Origin: Taenia hydatigena
Lineage: Eukaryota > Platyhelminthes > Cestoda > Cyclophyllidea > Taeniidae
DNA: 64,000 nt
Reading direction: 5' to 3'
Assembly (NCBI GenBank): GCA_036345935.2
Contig: JADWOT020001165.1
Location: 1 to 64,000 of the forward strand
Shown: piece after piece, positions 48,480 through 61,176 of the stretch
Position numbering within the stretch: the stretch's first letter is position 1
How the letters are laid out: each line of letters opens with the position of its first letter
The notes under the pieces: generated by a model
What the model was told of the DNA's origin: nothing
Database searches by the model: none
What the model saw: the letters and a program-made list of their open reading frames with translations, nothing else
Made by a program: the position numbers and the translations under genes

Positions 48480-48914
48480 ACAATTCGTCCTTCCCTTCTT
48501 CACGCAAAAACCATATCGAAAACTCAGAATCTAGCATTCCGTTCACCCCAACTCATCCGAGAAACGAACTTGGTGCATTCTTCCCACTTAATTTTCATGG
48601 TAATCTGATTTCAATTGAGCGATTGAATGGCCTTAGAAATCGCGACTGACATTAAAATATCTGAGTTGCTTTGCTTTCGAAACCCGCAATTATCGCGTTA
48701 TTTAAGTTTTCGACTAGTTAGTAGTGAATCGTTTAGTTTCTCTTATCACAATATTTCGCATTAATCGCATTTTCCCTTTTAAAATGAGCACGTTTGTGAT
48801 GTGTTTGTATTAATCCAGCATTGCAATTAACTGTCCTTGGTTCATTTTTGTCTTAGTCATATTGTCAATCTTATAGATTTGACCAGTACAATACTCCTGC
48901 CAATCAATCGGGCA

Positions 48915-51800
48915 GGACTATCTGCAAGCGTAGCATCCATCTTGAATCCAGGCCTGTGCCTACATGATCCCGTGCAGAGCATCCATTTAACTGCTAAAGC
49001 AATATTATGCTTTGACAATAAGTAAAGATTAATTTTAAAAGGAAAATCTAGTTCATTGGAAGAAGTCACGCATATAGGTGGAACATGTGTGCACGCCGTT
49101 AAATTCATCCGTTTTCAATAACAAAATTATAAGCAATGAAACATGACGCTGCTGCGTTCTCCCACTCCCACGTTCGCAACTGATTCAGATTGGAAAAATC
49201 TCCAGCTATCGCCCTTTTTTATTATATTCCATGACGATCCGTCAAGGTGCATGGTGCTGAGGAAAGTTACAAGACCGATGATTTTTCTAAGAGCACTTTT
49301 GTAAAGCACTAGTCTGTCACATCTGTTGAATAAAAACGCGGATTCGACCAGAAGAAACTGCTATTATTTTACAGAATGTGGTACAAATGAGTGCTGTGGA
49401 ATAAACTTGAAATTGTGCACTCAGTGATCAGCTTCGCATTATTTATCAACTTTACAAAAGACTTTACGACATTGCCATACTTAGAAAACCATTTCAAATG
49501 TGAATCGTTTATTTCCAAACATACGCCAAGAATGGTTTGCTTCCTTTGCCTTAAAATCTAGATGTTTTTCCGACGAATGAAACGGGATATTAGGCAAGCG
49601 TGGTGCATATACCTCGTTAGCGTGCTGAACCACGAAATTGAATGTAGCCATCCACAAAGTTGCTGTGGGTTTGTATGCACGTTTTAAAACGCTATTTTTG
49701 GTACTTTCTGAAGTCACCTCAGATTCCGACGAATCTAGGAAACATTTTCAGTTGTATAATAATATTTTCGACACTTCCGTTATAAATATATTTTAAAATT
49801 TGGTTAATAGAGATAGTGACTAAAATTTTCAGCCTTCATCAAAGCAAAGCCTTAGCGGATTTCCAGCTAGCAGAACATTGCACTTCTTGATTGTGTCCCA
49901 TTGATGGGATCAATGAAGCAGCAGCCACAGATTATTGACCAGTAGAAGCCATCTTTTATTTGACAGGTAAGATTGGGTATCGGTGAGCAGAAGAAGGACA
50001 GTTGTGGCAAAAATGAGACAAAGGTGTGAATAGAGCGTCCAAAGTCCAACAACAACCCGCAACGTGACAATAGCGTCAGTAAATTTGCACATCTTGAACG
50101 CAGTTGAGACCGGCATTCGTGGGTAGAAGAGAGCAAGTAAACCTTGGATAAAAGGCTGCAATTTAATGCAATGTAAATTCAAGCATTCTTTTAACGTCAC
50201 ATTTGCTCCCTGAAATGGAAAGAAGAACTATTCTTTTCACCCTTAGCTCTCACTTATCACACATAATTCAAAGGTTATCATCAACACTGAGTGTATCACT
50301 GTGACACAGCAGGCAATTAGATGACTTATGCTCATTAGCTTTGCTGTCCTGTGGTTTGAGAGGTGTAGAAGGAAGGGGCTATGTAGTTGAGGTTAAGAGG
50401 ATAGATAAAGGGGGATGAGATATGCTTACATTCAACTTGGTAGTTGATTTAACAATACCTCCCATCATGATTGCAATCAGGGACATAACTTGTCCAAATT
50501 TAACCTTGATGCAACCTCATGCAAGATGAATTAATGTTTTCGTAATTTGTGCTGTGGAAGAATCCTTGCTTAGGCGGATCAGTTTGACGCTCACCAACAT
50601 CGCAACGCAAACCTGGTCTCTGGAGAACAAGTCGCATTCTTTGCGAGGGTATGTCGTTTACCCAAAAGCATCTTAAATTGTGAAACTCGGACCTTGCTTT
50701 CGTGGTGTGAAAGTCCTTCATGCGAATAACTTATGCATTTTCATTGCAAAAGATCACATCCTAAACCATGCTCTTGCCATCAGAATAACAGGAATTGTCC
50801 AATAAATCTTATGTTCTTATCGATCAAAGCGTGAGATGTAAGTCTATAAGTGGGAAGTGGTAATCAGTCAAGGAACCTAAGTCGGCATGCCGCATAACGT
50901 GCGAATACGCGACACAACACAATGCTATGCCTCGTAGGCCTGAAAATGCGCATTTACACTTTGCTATCAAAAGATAAAGCAAAATTCAGTTCAGGCATTC
51001 AAAAATAGAATGTTCGATGGCATTTCAGTGATTGCGGCACTTGTGTAACACCTCTGGGTGGCCCTTATCAACTTTTATTAATGCGCGACTCACTTTTTTT
51101 GCATAGTGAACTGCTACTAGCTTCAATGAGTAGTAAGAGTTGCTCACGAAAATTAAATGCTGGTTGAAAGGTGACCCGTACCTTCCGCCTGTCAATCGAT
51201 TGTCTCGACCGTTAATATTTTGTACACCACAAAATGTCAAGAGATATGGGCCGAATCTTAAACAGATCCGATGCACTCGACTCCGGGACACTTTCATGCA
51301 GGGCATCTTGAAAGTCAGGCACATATTATTGAACTGAAAGGAATGTCTAACATGCGTTCTGCAAGATACCTTCCTCTTTAATCAAATGCTCTTTAGTGGC
51401 TTCAAATGCTATATTTGCAAGCCTTTATAAAAATAGTGCATTGTGACTTATGAGGGAAGTCGTGGCTTTGATAAAAGTTGCGATCTCTCAATCCCTTTAA
51501 CTGAAAGAGATCAAGTAGACATGAGACATGGCAGAAAAAAATACGATGTTTTACAAAGTTATAAGGTGATTCTCAAAAAACGTATCAAAATAAAAGTTCT
51601 GAACCAAATTTATCAGTTCGCCTGCTCGAAGTTACTTCGTGTTCGCATCGGCATTATCCCTTGACATTTCTATTTACTGCCACATGTTTTACGAACAACC
51701 GCAAATGAGGACGTTTTACAAGCCACTTGTATTTCATTCAGTATTAAAAACTTTTTTGAATAAGCCATTTAGAGTCACACCTAAGCGATCAGCTCTTAAG
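48915..51800. other. No supported gene
   Basis: Checked on the plus strand for continuation of the AIMP1-like N-terminal segment; none was found. The frames at 49.5, 50.5 and 51.0-51.3 kb have no motif. Confidence 0.4.
49910..50200 (-). other. Hydrophobic open frame, possible membrane exon
   Basis: The frame includes IVTLRVVVGLWTLYSHLCLI then FATTVLLLLTD, long enough for one membrane span, and RWLLLVNNLWLLLH at the end. AAATTGCAG at about 50,155 could be an acceptor. A pyrimidine-rich strand can produce such frames by chance. Confidence 0.18.
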
Positions 51801-51932
51801 ATCATCTATGAACTCAATATGATTTGTGTCTACTAGACGATGAGCCTTCTGAACACCCTTTCATAGTCTCACAATGCTTTAAGACTTCTTGGAAGCCTAT
51901 ACATTTAATTAAAAAGGAGTAATAGTGCAACA

Positions 51933-52325
51933 TTATGGTAAGAATGCTATTAGAACTTTGGCACAGTTCAAATAGTCTCCGGCAAAGTTTCCCATTTCGA
52001 CAGAGATATAACGGAAGCACCTAAGTGGCATGCCTTCAAAGCCCAAGGCTCCATAATAGAATGCGGGTGCAAGTCTACTGAGATAATTGTGTAGGTAGAC
52101 GCTGCAACCCTGCGTTAGTTTTGTCAGGCTCTCAATAACTAGAGGTTCAGATCTATCATTAGCATCAGCAGCGCACATCAACATACCCTGCGACTCGATA
52201 CCGCGCATCTTGACAGGTTCGAGATTGCACAAAAAGGTGCCCATTAATCCGTGCATACTCTCAGTGGTCACATGTGGCACGAGGTCACTGACCACGTTGC
52301 GGAGGTAGTCTTCACCCAAATCCAC
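51933..52325 (-). pseudogene. Duplicate of the second tRNA-binding-domain exon
   Basis: The frame is open through the whole domain half. Starting after CCAGTAAG on the minus strand it reads VDLGEDYLRNVVSDLVPHV, FLCNLEPVKMRGIESQGM and LMCAADAN. The first part matches the family better than the 57.9 kb copy does. The later part has drifted (TQGCSVYLHNYLSRL against VLGDRVYVEGYHGE) and the donor is gone. Homology with 57.5-58.14 kb extends into both flanks, so this is a DNA-level direct duplication about 5.8 kb away, not a retrocopy. Confidence 0.55.
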
Positions 52326-52778
52326 CTTACTGGAAGAAAGAGGAAGGAATTGCGATGCGAAATTCAAAGTTGAGAAAGGCCCCTAATTCTCTGAGCAGCA
52401 CCCACCAAAGTGAATTTGAGACATATAAGGATCAGATACTGATGAATTTTGCGAATGGTATTATGTTTACTAGTTGCAAGCCACAAAAATTTTTTATTCT
52501 CATCATTACTATACCTGCATTATTATGTCAAGAAATGCCTTAGAACCTTGAATATACAGCTTAGACCTTTTCAACTAGAGATTCGAGATGTTAGCTTTCT
52601 CACGAAGCTAATTTTTACAGAAACACAAAATAGCGTAATACTACTCACCCACTTATCAGCCAACACATTCGTGCCATCGATTATGATTTAGTGAGTAGAC
52701 GACTTCTAAATTATAGACACTGCTAAACGTTTGTCTCCTAGTGCTTCCCTGTCAACTGGGACAATGCGTGACGCCATA

Positions 52779-52846
52779 AGTTATACTTCAACTATCGCAC
52801 ATATTTCTCCGATAGTTATACTTCAACTATCGCACATATTTCTCCG
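52779..52846 (+). repeat. 35-bp perfect tandem duplication with internal hairpin
   Basis: A 33-bp stretch beginning AGTTATACTTCAACTATCGC is repeated exactly with a 35-bp period (52779-52811 and 52814-52846). The second unit contains ATAGTT...AACTAT, an inverted repeat. The lack of any mismatch, in a window where other repeats are diverged, points to a recent event. Confidence 0.8.
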
Positions 52847-52994
52847 TGTGTCATAGCGGCGAAACTTAGCATCTGTTCAACAAAAGAAAGGTTGGCAAGA
52901 AGAGTTGGTGAGGGAAGTAGAAGAAGGGTAAGGAGCACATAGGAAGTGAATATAAGAGAGTGAATTCAAAGGCAAAGGAGTAGGGAACTGGTAA

Positions 52995-53068
52995 TCGTGA
53001 GGCAGGTCAGGAGGTTAGGGCGTCGTCCTTATAGCGTGGGTAACGAGGATTTGAGCCTCTCACTACGT
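52995..53068 (+). ncRNA. tRNA-like sequence (tRNA-derived repeat or pseudogene)
   Basis: AGGTCAGGAGGTTAGGGCG matches a D-arm/A box closely, and GAGGATTTGAGCCTC forms a four-pair arm with a seven-base loop where a T-arm would be. I could not form a full acceptor stem or anticodon arm, so it is not a working tRNA. A related sequence lies at 21,902-21,953 on the minus strand. Confidence 0.35.
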
Positions 53069-53089
53069 ATAACAACTTCCTACTCCCAC

Positions 53090-56000
53090 TTTTAGTCCGA
53101 TTTACTGTATCTTACTCTCTAGCATCAAAGTAGGCAGTACGCCCATACTTCTTGCTGCTAGGTATTGTTAGACAGGCATGGTATTGCCACTGAATCAACG
53201 ACTACTGCTTCCCCCTCCACCTTTTCCTCCTCATCGCCATAATTTGCTGTCATTAGGCAGCACGCCTCCTTCTCATACCGACCCATTCTTTGCAAAGTTA
53301 ATCGGTAATGCTGGCGCTCTTGTAAGTATTAACCACTTCTACGTCTGTAACAGTGGTAGAGACCATGTTTGTGAAGCGACATCGTGGCCGGTGATGGTGG
53401 ACGAGGAGGAGTGTTTGCCATTATACCTGTCGTGGTGGTAACAGCAGTGGCGATACCGCTACGTCGTGATCAGAATCAAGAATTTTTCGTCTTAAAGCCT
53501 GAGCTAGGGACTCAAGAGAACCTCAAGAGGTCGGCTGTATGTTCTTCTTCCCACTCATTTATTTACTGCGTTTGTTTGCTGCGATTAGGTCACACACATA
53601 TTAGTAGAGCAGGCGCACGATACCAGTTGTTCAATTGCTGCTTTCGATACTTTTATAGTCATTTGCACTGCCATTGCAGCTCGGAGCAACATAAAACAGC
53701 ATCTGCTACCACGGAATGAAACACGATGAATGTGTGACGATTAACTTAATTTTGTCGCTTTCATCTTCCTACATGATGTGTAGGCTAGGTGGTAGGCGAG
53801 TCATCAACTGACTTAGTGCATGAGTAATGGGTTAGTGAACGCAGTGAGATGGGAGAAGAGACGGCGTAAAAGGTGCCGTACTAAGATCTGAACGTGGAAA
53901 CTTGCAACCATAACGTGGTATCCTGGCCACCAGACCACTACAGCGCTGAGTGCGACACTGTAGCAAAAGGAGGCAGGAGTATTATAGAAATCAGGTTTGA
54001 TGACTGCGTCAATGGTACTGGAGCATGAGGTTAAAGGTAGAGTTGTCTTCTCAATCCACCGACAGAATGTCGACCACGATCTTTACCGTATCACGCTTCT
54101 CTTCTGTAGATACAGAGAGATTACAGTGTAACGAGGATGAGTAGCTGATAATCATGGAAAGCGAAAAATTAAAAAAAGTAGTCAGATAAGTAGAAGTGGG
54201 CAGCAGAAAGTGTTGACGTTCGGGTCCGAATCACGTTACACCAACACCCGATTAAAATTAAGCCAAACTGGCTTCAAATTTGCATTTCACTTCCTCACTG
54301 CTAATTGCAACAAATTCTTAAAATCATATCTTGCTATAGTGGTTTTAATCACTTAAAGGGAGAAGTACTCCAGATCCTCTGAACTAGCTTATTCACCACC
54401 AGAACTTTTTGAACTAAACTGGCAAACACGAGTTTTACCGCCACAATTTCTATGCTGAATAAGAAGGTTCGGCTCTAACCACAAGCATAGGCAATGTTTT
54501 CTTCCAAGCGATTAAAAAACCCGCAGCCCTTACCCTGGAGCAATGGCTTAGGCAGAGCCGCAAGAGCAATCGATTTTCAAAAAGAAGCCTTTGCCAACTC
54601 ATCTGCAGTGCACACATCTGAACTCAACTGATCGCCATCCTTCATAAAAATTGGTCCGTATAAAGGTACGTTAGACGTTGGGGGCTAAAATCAATTTTCC
54701 TTGCCAATGGATGAACGAAGACGATTGGTAGTGTCGCTAGCAGATCACCCATAGTGCGGACTCGAGTGGCAGTGCCCATAAAAGCGAAGTTTAGTTAAGC
54801 AAACCTCTTTAATGAGAAGTGGTTGACGAATCCAACTCGCGTTTTGAGATTCACATCAACTAAAGAATCGCAACCTCCACCGCAATGTCTCAGTTATGAT
54901 ATTGCTTTTAGAGTATCTTCACATCTAGCCAGTGAATTGTTTCCAAGAGCCTGTGGAACAAGTCGAAAGAGGTAAGCGCATGATCTGTTTGAAAGGGGAT
55001 GGGAAGTTGGAATTCTACAGTTCTAGTTAAACTGACATTCCGCAGGGTGGTGAGAACCGTGAGGTCTGTTGAGAAGCTGCAAAGAAGTTTAACAGTTGTA
55101 GATTACTAAAATGATTCTGTGAACTCAACCCAAAAGATAATATGCGTGGATACCTTAATGCATTTGAGGAAGCCATCGTTTATAAGGTTTATGTGGTGTT
55201 TTGGATAACGCGTTAGAATTGTAGATATTCAACTCTCTGGTCAGTAGTAAGCTGGCTAGGTGAGCTTCTTATTCTCCACAGGCTGTATATATGCTTTGCT
55301 TTTGTAACATTACCCATGCTAATAGAAAATTAAGCCCTTTCACGTCAAGGACAGTAGTATGCTCACTTGCAATTCATTCAATTGCATCTGTTAAATGGAT
55401 TATTGCAATACTTCACTACTATTGTATTCTCTCCTCCACGTTTGTCAATTATTTAACATTATAAGGGCAATGAATAAAGTTTGCGTTCCTGTGCATCTCA
55501 ATATCAGCCGTTAACACCTATGATCCGAATTTTTGGCAATCGGAAAGGCATTCAAGGTTCTTACTCTCGAAATGTCAATGCCGGTGTCATAACAAAAATA
55601 CCATTCAATTTACCACTCACCTCTAAAGATGAATGCTGCAGTAACGACGATGCGTTGTGCTGCCTGCGTCTAATGCTCTGCTTTGCAGTTATTGCACTGC
55701 ATTGATAAAGAGCCTGAATGCACATCTAAAAGGTCAGTGAGGAGGAGGTTAAGATGAAGCAGGGGAGAAGAAAGAGGTGGTAGCATGATTAACTTCTAAT
55801 TTCTATGAGTTCTTTCTGCGGTGGCCCTTTGACGTCTTTTGAACGGCATTGCAGAAAGCTGGGAGGTCACAGGGAGATTAAGGTGTAGGCGGTGAAAGTA
55901 AAAGATGCGTGGTTGACCGAAGGTGAGTAGGTAAAGGTAAGAGACTAAGGCAGAAATGAAAGTAGCAGTAGCAGATGGCTAAATCCTCTAAGATGGCTAG

Positions 56001-57500
56001 GTAACGATTTTCGAATTCCCCTAGTGGTGCCGAGCAGCCCTAATGTTCAGCATTCTAAATGCTTTGCTAACCGCACCTTACATGTCTAAGAAACCCATCA
56101 GCACAGACCCTGGGAGAGGGCCATTCTTGTGCTCTCTTGCTCACAGCCATACTCTAAGCACGGCCGGGCGATGTACACTTGATTGGATAGCACGTCTTCA
56201 TAATTTAAGAGTGTGCAGGTACAGCGACTCGTCTGCAAAGGACGTGACTAATGGAAAAGAAGGAATAAAGGTACATTTGTTCGCTTCGCCTTAATACCAA
56301 GTCGCGAAATCTATGCTTGAAAGTAGGATTAGAGAAGTGGGTGCTCTAACGCCTCATCCTTATTTCCGATGTTCTGTGAGCAATATTTTTAGAGGCTGGT
56401 AGTGGCGCATGTTCCTCTGTCCTTCTTCTCAACTCCTACGCGTTTGACCTCCTCTTTGATGCATGCTGCTAACTGTGGCAGAATCTCCGCATTTATAGTT
56501 CTTAAAGAAAATATACCACCTACCAAAAGAAACAGACGCTAGCACTCGACACAAGACTGCCTTCGCTTTGTACGAACAACTAAGAATAAAATGGGAGCAC
56601 ATTGAACTACACGCTCTGCAGAGGAGATCTGTACATCAGCTTTTGGGACACACCCTTGTAAGTGGCAATTTGCGCACCGTCCACGCTCCCTCACTATCTT
56701 TTTAGGGTGAAGTTGAGCATCCGGTTCGCCTAAAAGGAAGGCCTGAAAGACGTAAAATGAGTTGAGCTACTTGAGTAAAGTGGAATTCTTACGAACGCGT
56801 ATCTTTATTGCTCACTACTCTTAAAGAAAAACCGTGGCCTAAAGTCAATTAAAAGTTACAAACTGCATTACTGCAGTGAATGGCAGTGGCACTTACCACT
56901 ATTTTATCATCTGATGCTTCCATCAGGTAGATGTTTCACGCAGCCACTGTAAGTCCACTAACCTATGCTATAGTGGACGTCTGTAACCTCAACGAACACA
57001 CTTTAGAAGCTTTCCTCTTCTTGTCCAATTTCCGGATGTTCTAGAGCGTCTCGGATTTCGCAATCTCCTTAGGTTCTCCTGATTGGTAAATGTTGCATGC
57101 AAAAGAACTTAATTCACCGATATTCACCGACATCAGTGCTGATGCGAATGCGGAGGGGTGTGCGTAAAGGGATTAACACGTCACGTATTCCTCTGGAAGC
57201 AGTAGATTCCTACTTGCGAGTTATGCTCTCTAATTGATCACATAGGTTGTGCAATGCTTCATTATTTTTGTTTGAAAATACAAAAGAAAGTGGTCCCACA
57301 CATGCGCAAGCATTAATGACAAAATCCGTGCACCTCTAGTCCATCATAAAACTAAACTTTAAAAATCCTAATATCAAAGTATTAAGTTTTAAAACCGGGA
57401 AGCAGGGATGACGAAACGCGTACAGCGACCATCGATTATTTTCATTACAGACATGCAGCGGTTCCTCTAGTTAGAATGAAGCTCTTCTTTTAATGACAGT
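53090..57500. other. Old repeat sequence and featureless DNA
   Basis: 53.1-53.7 kb is similar in composition to the 3' part of the GTTAGTACA repeats (GGCCGGTGATGGTGGACGAG at 53,387). From 54 to 57.5 kb I see nothing that holds; the C-terminal exon of the AIMP1-like gene was sought here on the minus strand without success. Confidence 0.35.
53884..53952 (-). ncRNA. Second tRNA-like fragment
   Basis: On the minus strand GTAGTGGTCTGGTGGCCAGG resembles an A box and D-arm, CCACGTTATGG an anticodon arm, and GGTTGCAAGTTTCC a decayed B box. No acceptor stem could be formed. Confidence 0.25.
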
Positions 57501-57866
57501 TCCTAAAGTATTTGATTTCTAAACCTGAAAGACCAAGGAATAGCATAGAATCATTTTTTTCATTATCTCACTTGTGCAAATAGCTCCTAAGATCTTAAAT
57601 GGACTTATGGTGAATTGTCTACTAGTCGAGGAACAACCTGAATGCCCTTTCGAAGTCTCACTATGTTTCGAAGCTCCTTGAAAACCCAAGCCATCAGTAG
57701 AAAGCAAATGCCAATGCAACTTCACGATTGGAAGGCCATTAAAAATTTGGCGCTATTTTCGTAGCCTTCAGTAAATTATCGTAAGTTCGTACAAATGTGA
57801 CAGGGGCGATAGACAGCATGCCTCTAAAGCCCGAGATTCTATAATAGAATGTAGATTTTAACTCAC

Positions 57867-58111
57867 CATGATAGCCCTCCACGTAGACCCTGTCACCCAG
57901 CACTGGCTCTGTCAGACCCTCAATAACTAGAGGTTCTACTCTACCATTGGTGTCAGCGGTGCACATCAGCATACCCTGCGACTCGCTGCCACGCATCTTG
58001 ACAGGTTTGAGATTGTACACAGAGATGCCCACTAATCTATGCATTTTCTCAATTGGCACACGGCCATGACAGCGCTGATCGCGGTGCTGAGGCCGCCTTT
58101 ATTTAGATCCA
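57867..58111 (-). pseudogene. Second tRNA-binding-domain exon, AIMP1/p43-like, frameshifted
   Basis: On the minus strand the exon starts after CTCTCGTTAG with GTGGAT (VDL) and ends GGCTATCATG|GTGAGT. It encodes VPIEKMHRLVG, YNLKPVKMRGSESQGMLMC and EPLVIEGLTEP..GDRVYVEGYHG. The motif L-K-P-x-K-M-R-G-x-x-S-Q-G-M-x-M/L-C is diagnostic for the EMAPII/YARS-type domain. A one-base deletion before VPIEKM, seen by comparison with the 52 kb copy (86 against 87 nt over the same stretch), breaks the frame in its first third. The second two thirds are better kept than in the 52 kb copy. A following exon with the C-terminal LNPKKK-type segment was not found. Confidence 0.6.
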
Positions 58112-59758
58112 CCTAACGAGAGGAAGGAAAAAAATCACTATAAAGGAGTCAAAATTGGGAAAGGTGACCACAGAATAAATTGAGAGTTTGATATATTAAG
58201 CATATAAAGGAATGCGATGACGACAGTTGCATAAATTTGACGGACTTTTAAGAGGTAGGGCTTCCTGAAGAATGCAGTCTGCAAAATAGGTAAAGCTACT
58301 TCAAAGAACATATCTGTGCTACTAAATGATCAGGCAGTCATGCAGCTAAATCAATCATCTCAATGCTCTAAGGTGACTTGTAAATTGTATTCTGTTCAAG
58401 ACTTCGGCCACCAAAACCCATTTGGTCCAACTCGCAAATTTCCTGGTGCTTCAGAGTATGCAGCCATGAACCTAGTTAGCATCGTCTTCAAAATATTGGC
58501 GGAACAAACAAGTATTTTGGATCTAGCTTGCAAATCGCTAAGGGTAGTTCAGGCTGCTATCATGTCAAAATGTTTCCAATCATTTCATGAAATAAAAACT
58601 AAAAGTTTTTGTTTTTAGATCCTAATGCCACAATGAAAAATGATCAACATGATCTAGAAGTTTCTCAAGGAAAAGGTGAGTCGAACTAAATCATTGCACA
58701 GAGTGGACTAAAGTACTAAAAATCATCTTCTTGAAGGATCAAAGTCGCTAAAAGGATGAGAGCTCGCATTTAGCGTGGGTTGCTATTTGTCAGTGATTCC
58801 AGCATTTGAATTTCGGTTCTCGAATCTGAGGACGACTGGAGCCTCTCCATTTTAAGAAATAAACCACTATGGTTCCCTTTTGATAATCCGAGATTCCTAG
58901 TCACTAAGGCATTTAAAATTTGTAGCCAGTTACCTAAAAGCATTACCTAATTAACAAGAAGTGTTAGACTCTGCGAAAGATTTTATCATTAAAAGAATAA
59001 ACTGCCAAATTCACCTCTTAGTCCCTTGTCGTCTTGTCGATTCGTAACACAGACCAATGCTTCTAAAACGGTTGGCAAAAATATCTCCACATCTACCAGT
59101 TTATCTGTTATACGTTGGCCTAAGAGAACCAGTAAAAGTTGTCACAAGACCTAAGAATCGCCAAAAAGTGCCCAATCTGCGTTACTATTAAGCAAAAGTC
59201 GTCGGAATAAATCTGTTCCGTAAATTATACTGCTCGGGCAGAACCATGAGATCGCTTAAAAGTTTCTTATTAGTGACCGATCTGCAGAAAAAATCCTTAT
59301 TTCTATGTTGAGACTGCTTTGGACGGCTCAAAAAGAGGGCATATTTGTCGGAAATCTAATTAGCAGGAAGAGCAGGATCGGATTTGAACCAAAAAGTTAG
59401 TTTAAGTTTGAAGAGGTCCTTCAAAACAATATAATGTGGGCATTTATAACGATAAAGCTATTACTTGGAAATACAAGCACGCAGTTAAGTAAAAACCATT
59501 TCAAATGCCAAAAGACCAAGTTTGTGAAAATTAAAACAATTTGGATCGAGTTAAGCTGACTTTAAAAGTCAAAAAGACGTTTCACTGTCGTGAGTCAGAG
59601 GTAACAATTATTTAACTGCTCATGACACTTCGAGGAAGCTAGCAGTCTCAAGCAAAATGTTTTAACTGTCCTTATGGAACGCATGAGCAAGCGCCATGCC
59701 TTCACTATGCTGTTACCTTGGCGGCAGGATACCTAGGATAAAGGTGATTGCAGCTAAC

Positions 59759-59884
59759 CTTTCCTACAAAAAGTAAGTTTGCATCAGGATGATGTTCCAC
59801 CTCCACGATATCGCCCACCCGCATGCCGATGCGAATGATGTCAACGGACGAACCCTTATCTTTTTGTCCACCCGTTGGTAGAGA
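59759..59884 (-). CDS. First tRNA-binding-domain exon of an AIMP1/p43-like gene
   Basis: This 42-codon exon on the minus strand starts after TAAACCAG and ends at AAG|GTTAGC, phase 0. It encodes SSVDIIRIGMRVGDIVEV then EHHPDANLLFVGK. This is the first half of the EMAPII-like OB-fold (tRNA-binding domain), found at the C-terminus of AIMP1/p43 and of animal tyrosyl- and some methionyl-tRNA synthetases; compare the family pattern V/I-D-x3-R-x3-R-V/I-G-x-I...HPDAD-x-L-Y/F-V. The next exon starts with VDL, as the family requires. In the cell this domain binds tRNA in the multi-synthetase complex. The acceptor is only fair; the exon may start slightly elsewhere. Whether the whole gene is alive is doubtful because of lesions in the next exon. 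Confidence 0.6.
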
Positions 59885-61176
59885 CTGGTTTAGCACCACG
59901 AGAGAGATGCCTCTATCTGAGTCAAAAGCAGAGTATTGGTTGTTATCACCTCCATGAATAGGGTGTATAGAATGCAAAATGACACTCCTACTGACATGAA
60001 ACAAATAAGTTGATAAGTTAATAACTCCAAGACACCTTAAGTGTAAAAGATGAATGGAAGCCGCTACAAGTTTATGAATCAATTTAAAGGTAAACATGGT
60101 TGACCGAATCCCCATCGTGAAGACTGAAAGAACAAAAGGCAATGCGTGTTCACCTTACTGGTAAGTATGCATCACAAATGCCATCAACCCTTTTGGACCC
60201 GAATAAAAAGAAGCTATTGGAAAATAAAAGTAACACTATTAAAATATAAAGCATGATTAGTTCTGCCTCTACGTGATAACAACGATTTACTAGCAGCTAT
60301 TTATCGCAATGAGATGGGAGGAGGCTGACTACCATCAACTTCAGATCTATCAACACCGGATCTCTCTAATAGGTGCATATGAAAGACCGTGCAGCAGTAG
60401 CGATGAAAACGCCTCGTTAATGGCAAGTTACATCTTGTCATTTAATGGCACAAGCCACTTAGCAAGGTATATGTTTTGCCTACAAAACCAGGAAGGACCA
60501 AGATTTGAATTCGAAAAAAAGGCACGACCTCCTAAATTAGCATGTAATTGGATGTATCTTGCCACTTAGATAGCGATGAAGAACAAATAGTTTTTTGCGA
60601 CAAAGATATGCCAAGCATTTTAGTTTGCACCACAAAATAACAAACTTGACTGATTAATTAAAAAAATGCAACATTTTGGCTTGACTGATTAGCAGCATTA
60701 TTGTACTTGTCAAATCCATAAAATTGACAATATGACTAAGACGAAAATGAACCAAGAACAGTTAATTGTAACACTGGATTAATACAACCCTAACACAAAA
60801 CGTGCTTATTTTAAGGAGAAAATGCAATGAATGCGAAGCACTACGACAAGAGTAACTAAACAATCCACTGCAAACTAGTCGAAAACCCAAATAACAAGTT
60901 AATGGTGGATTTAGAAAGCAATATTATTAGTGCGATTTCGCGCAAAGCAACTCGGACATTTTTAATGCTGATCGCAATTTCTAGGGGCATTAAGTCGATC
61001 AATTGAAATCAGATTACCACATAAATTAAATGGGAAGAACGCACCAGGTTTGCTTCTTGGACGGGCTCGGGTAAACGGAATGCTAGGATCCGAGTTTTCG
61101 ATATGATTTTTGCATGAAGAAGGAAAGGATAAAGTGTCTAAAATGATCCTGTTAAAAGCCGAATAAAAAGCGACTT

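Larger units (their letters stand above)
45890..48910 (+). repeat. Large inverted repeat, left arm
   Basis: The arm is the reverse complement of 60,690-64,000 with many matched points: 46.7 with 62.95 kb, 47.2 with 62.43, 48.35 with 61.27 and 48.88 with 60.72 kb, so the coordinate sums stay near 109.6 kb. Identity is about four fifths where I read it. The inner end is GACCAGTACAATACTCCTGC here, matching GACAAGTACAATAATGCTGC in the other arm. The outer end lies at or before 45,890, because the match runs off the window end in the other arm. Confidence 0.75.

Noticed and set aside
53384..53719. 111-codon ORF at 53.4 kb
   Set aside because: It lies in repeat-like sequence related to 39.9 and 44.7 kb, and no coding similarity to those copies is seen.
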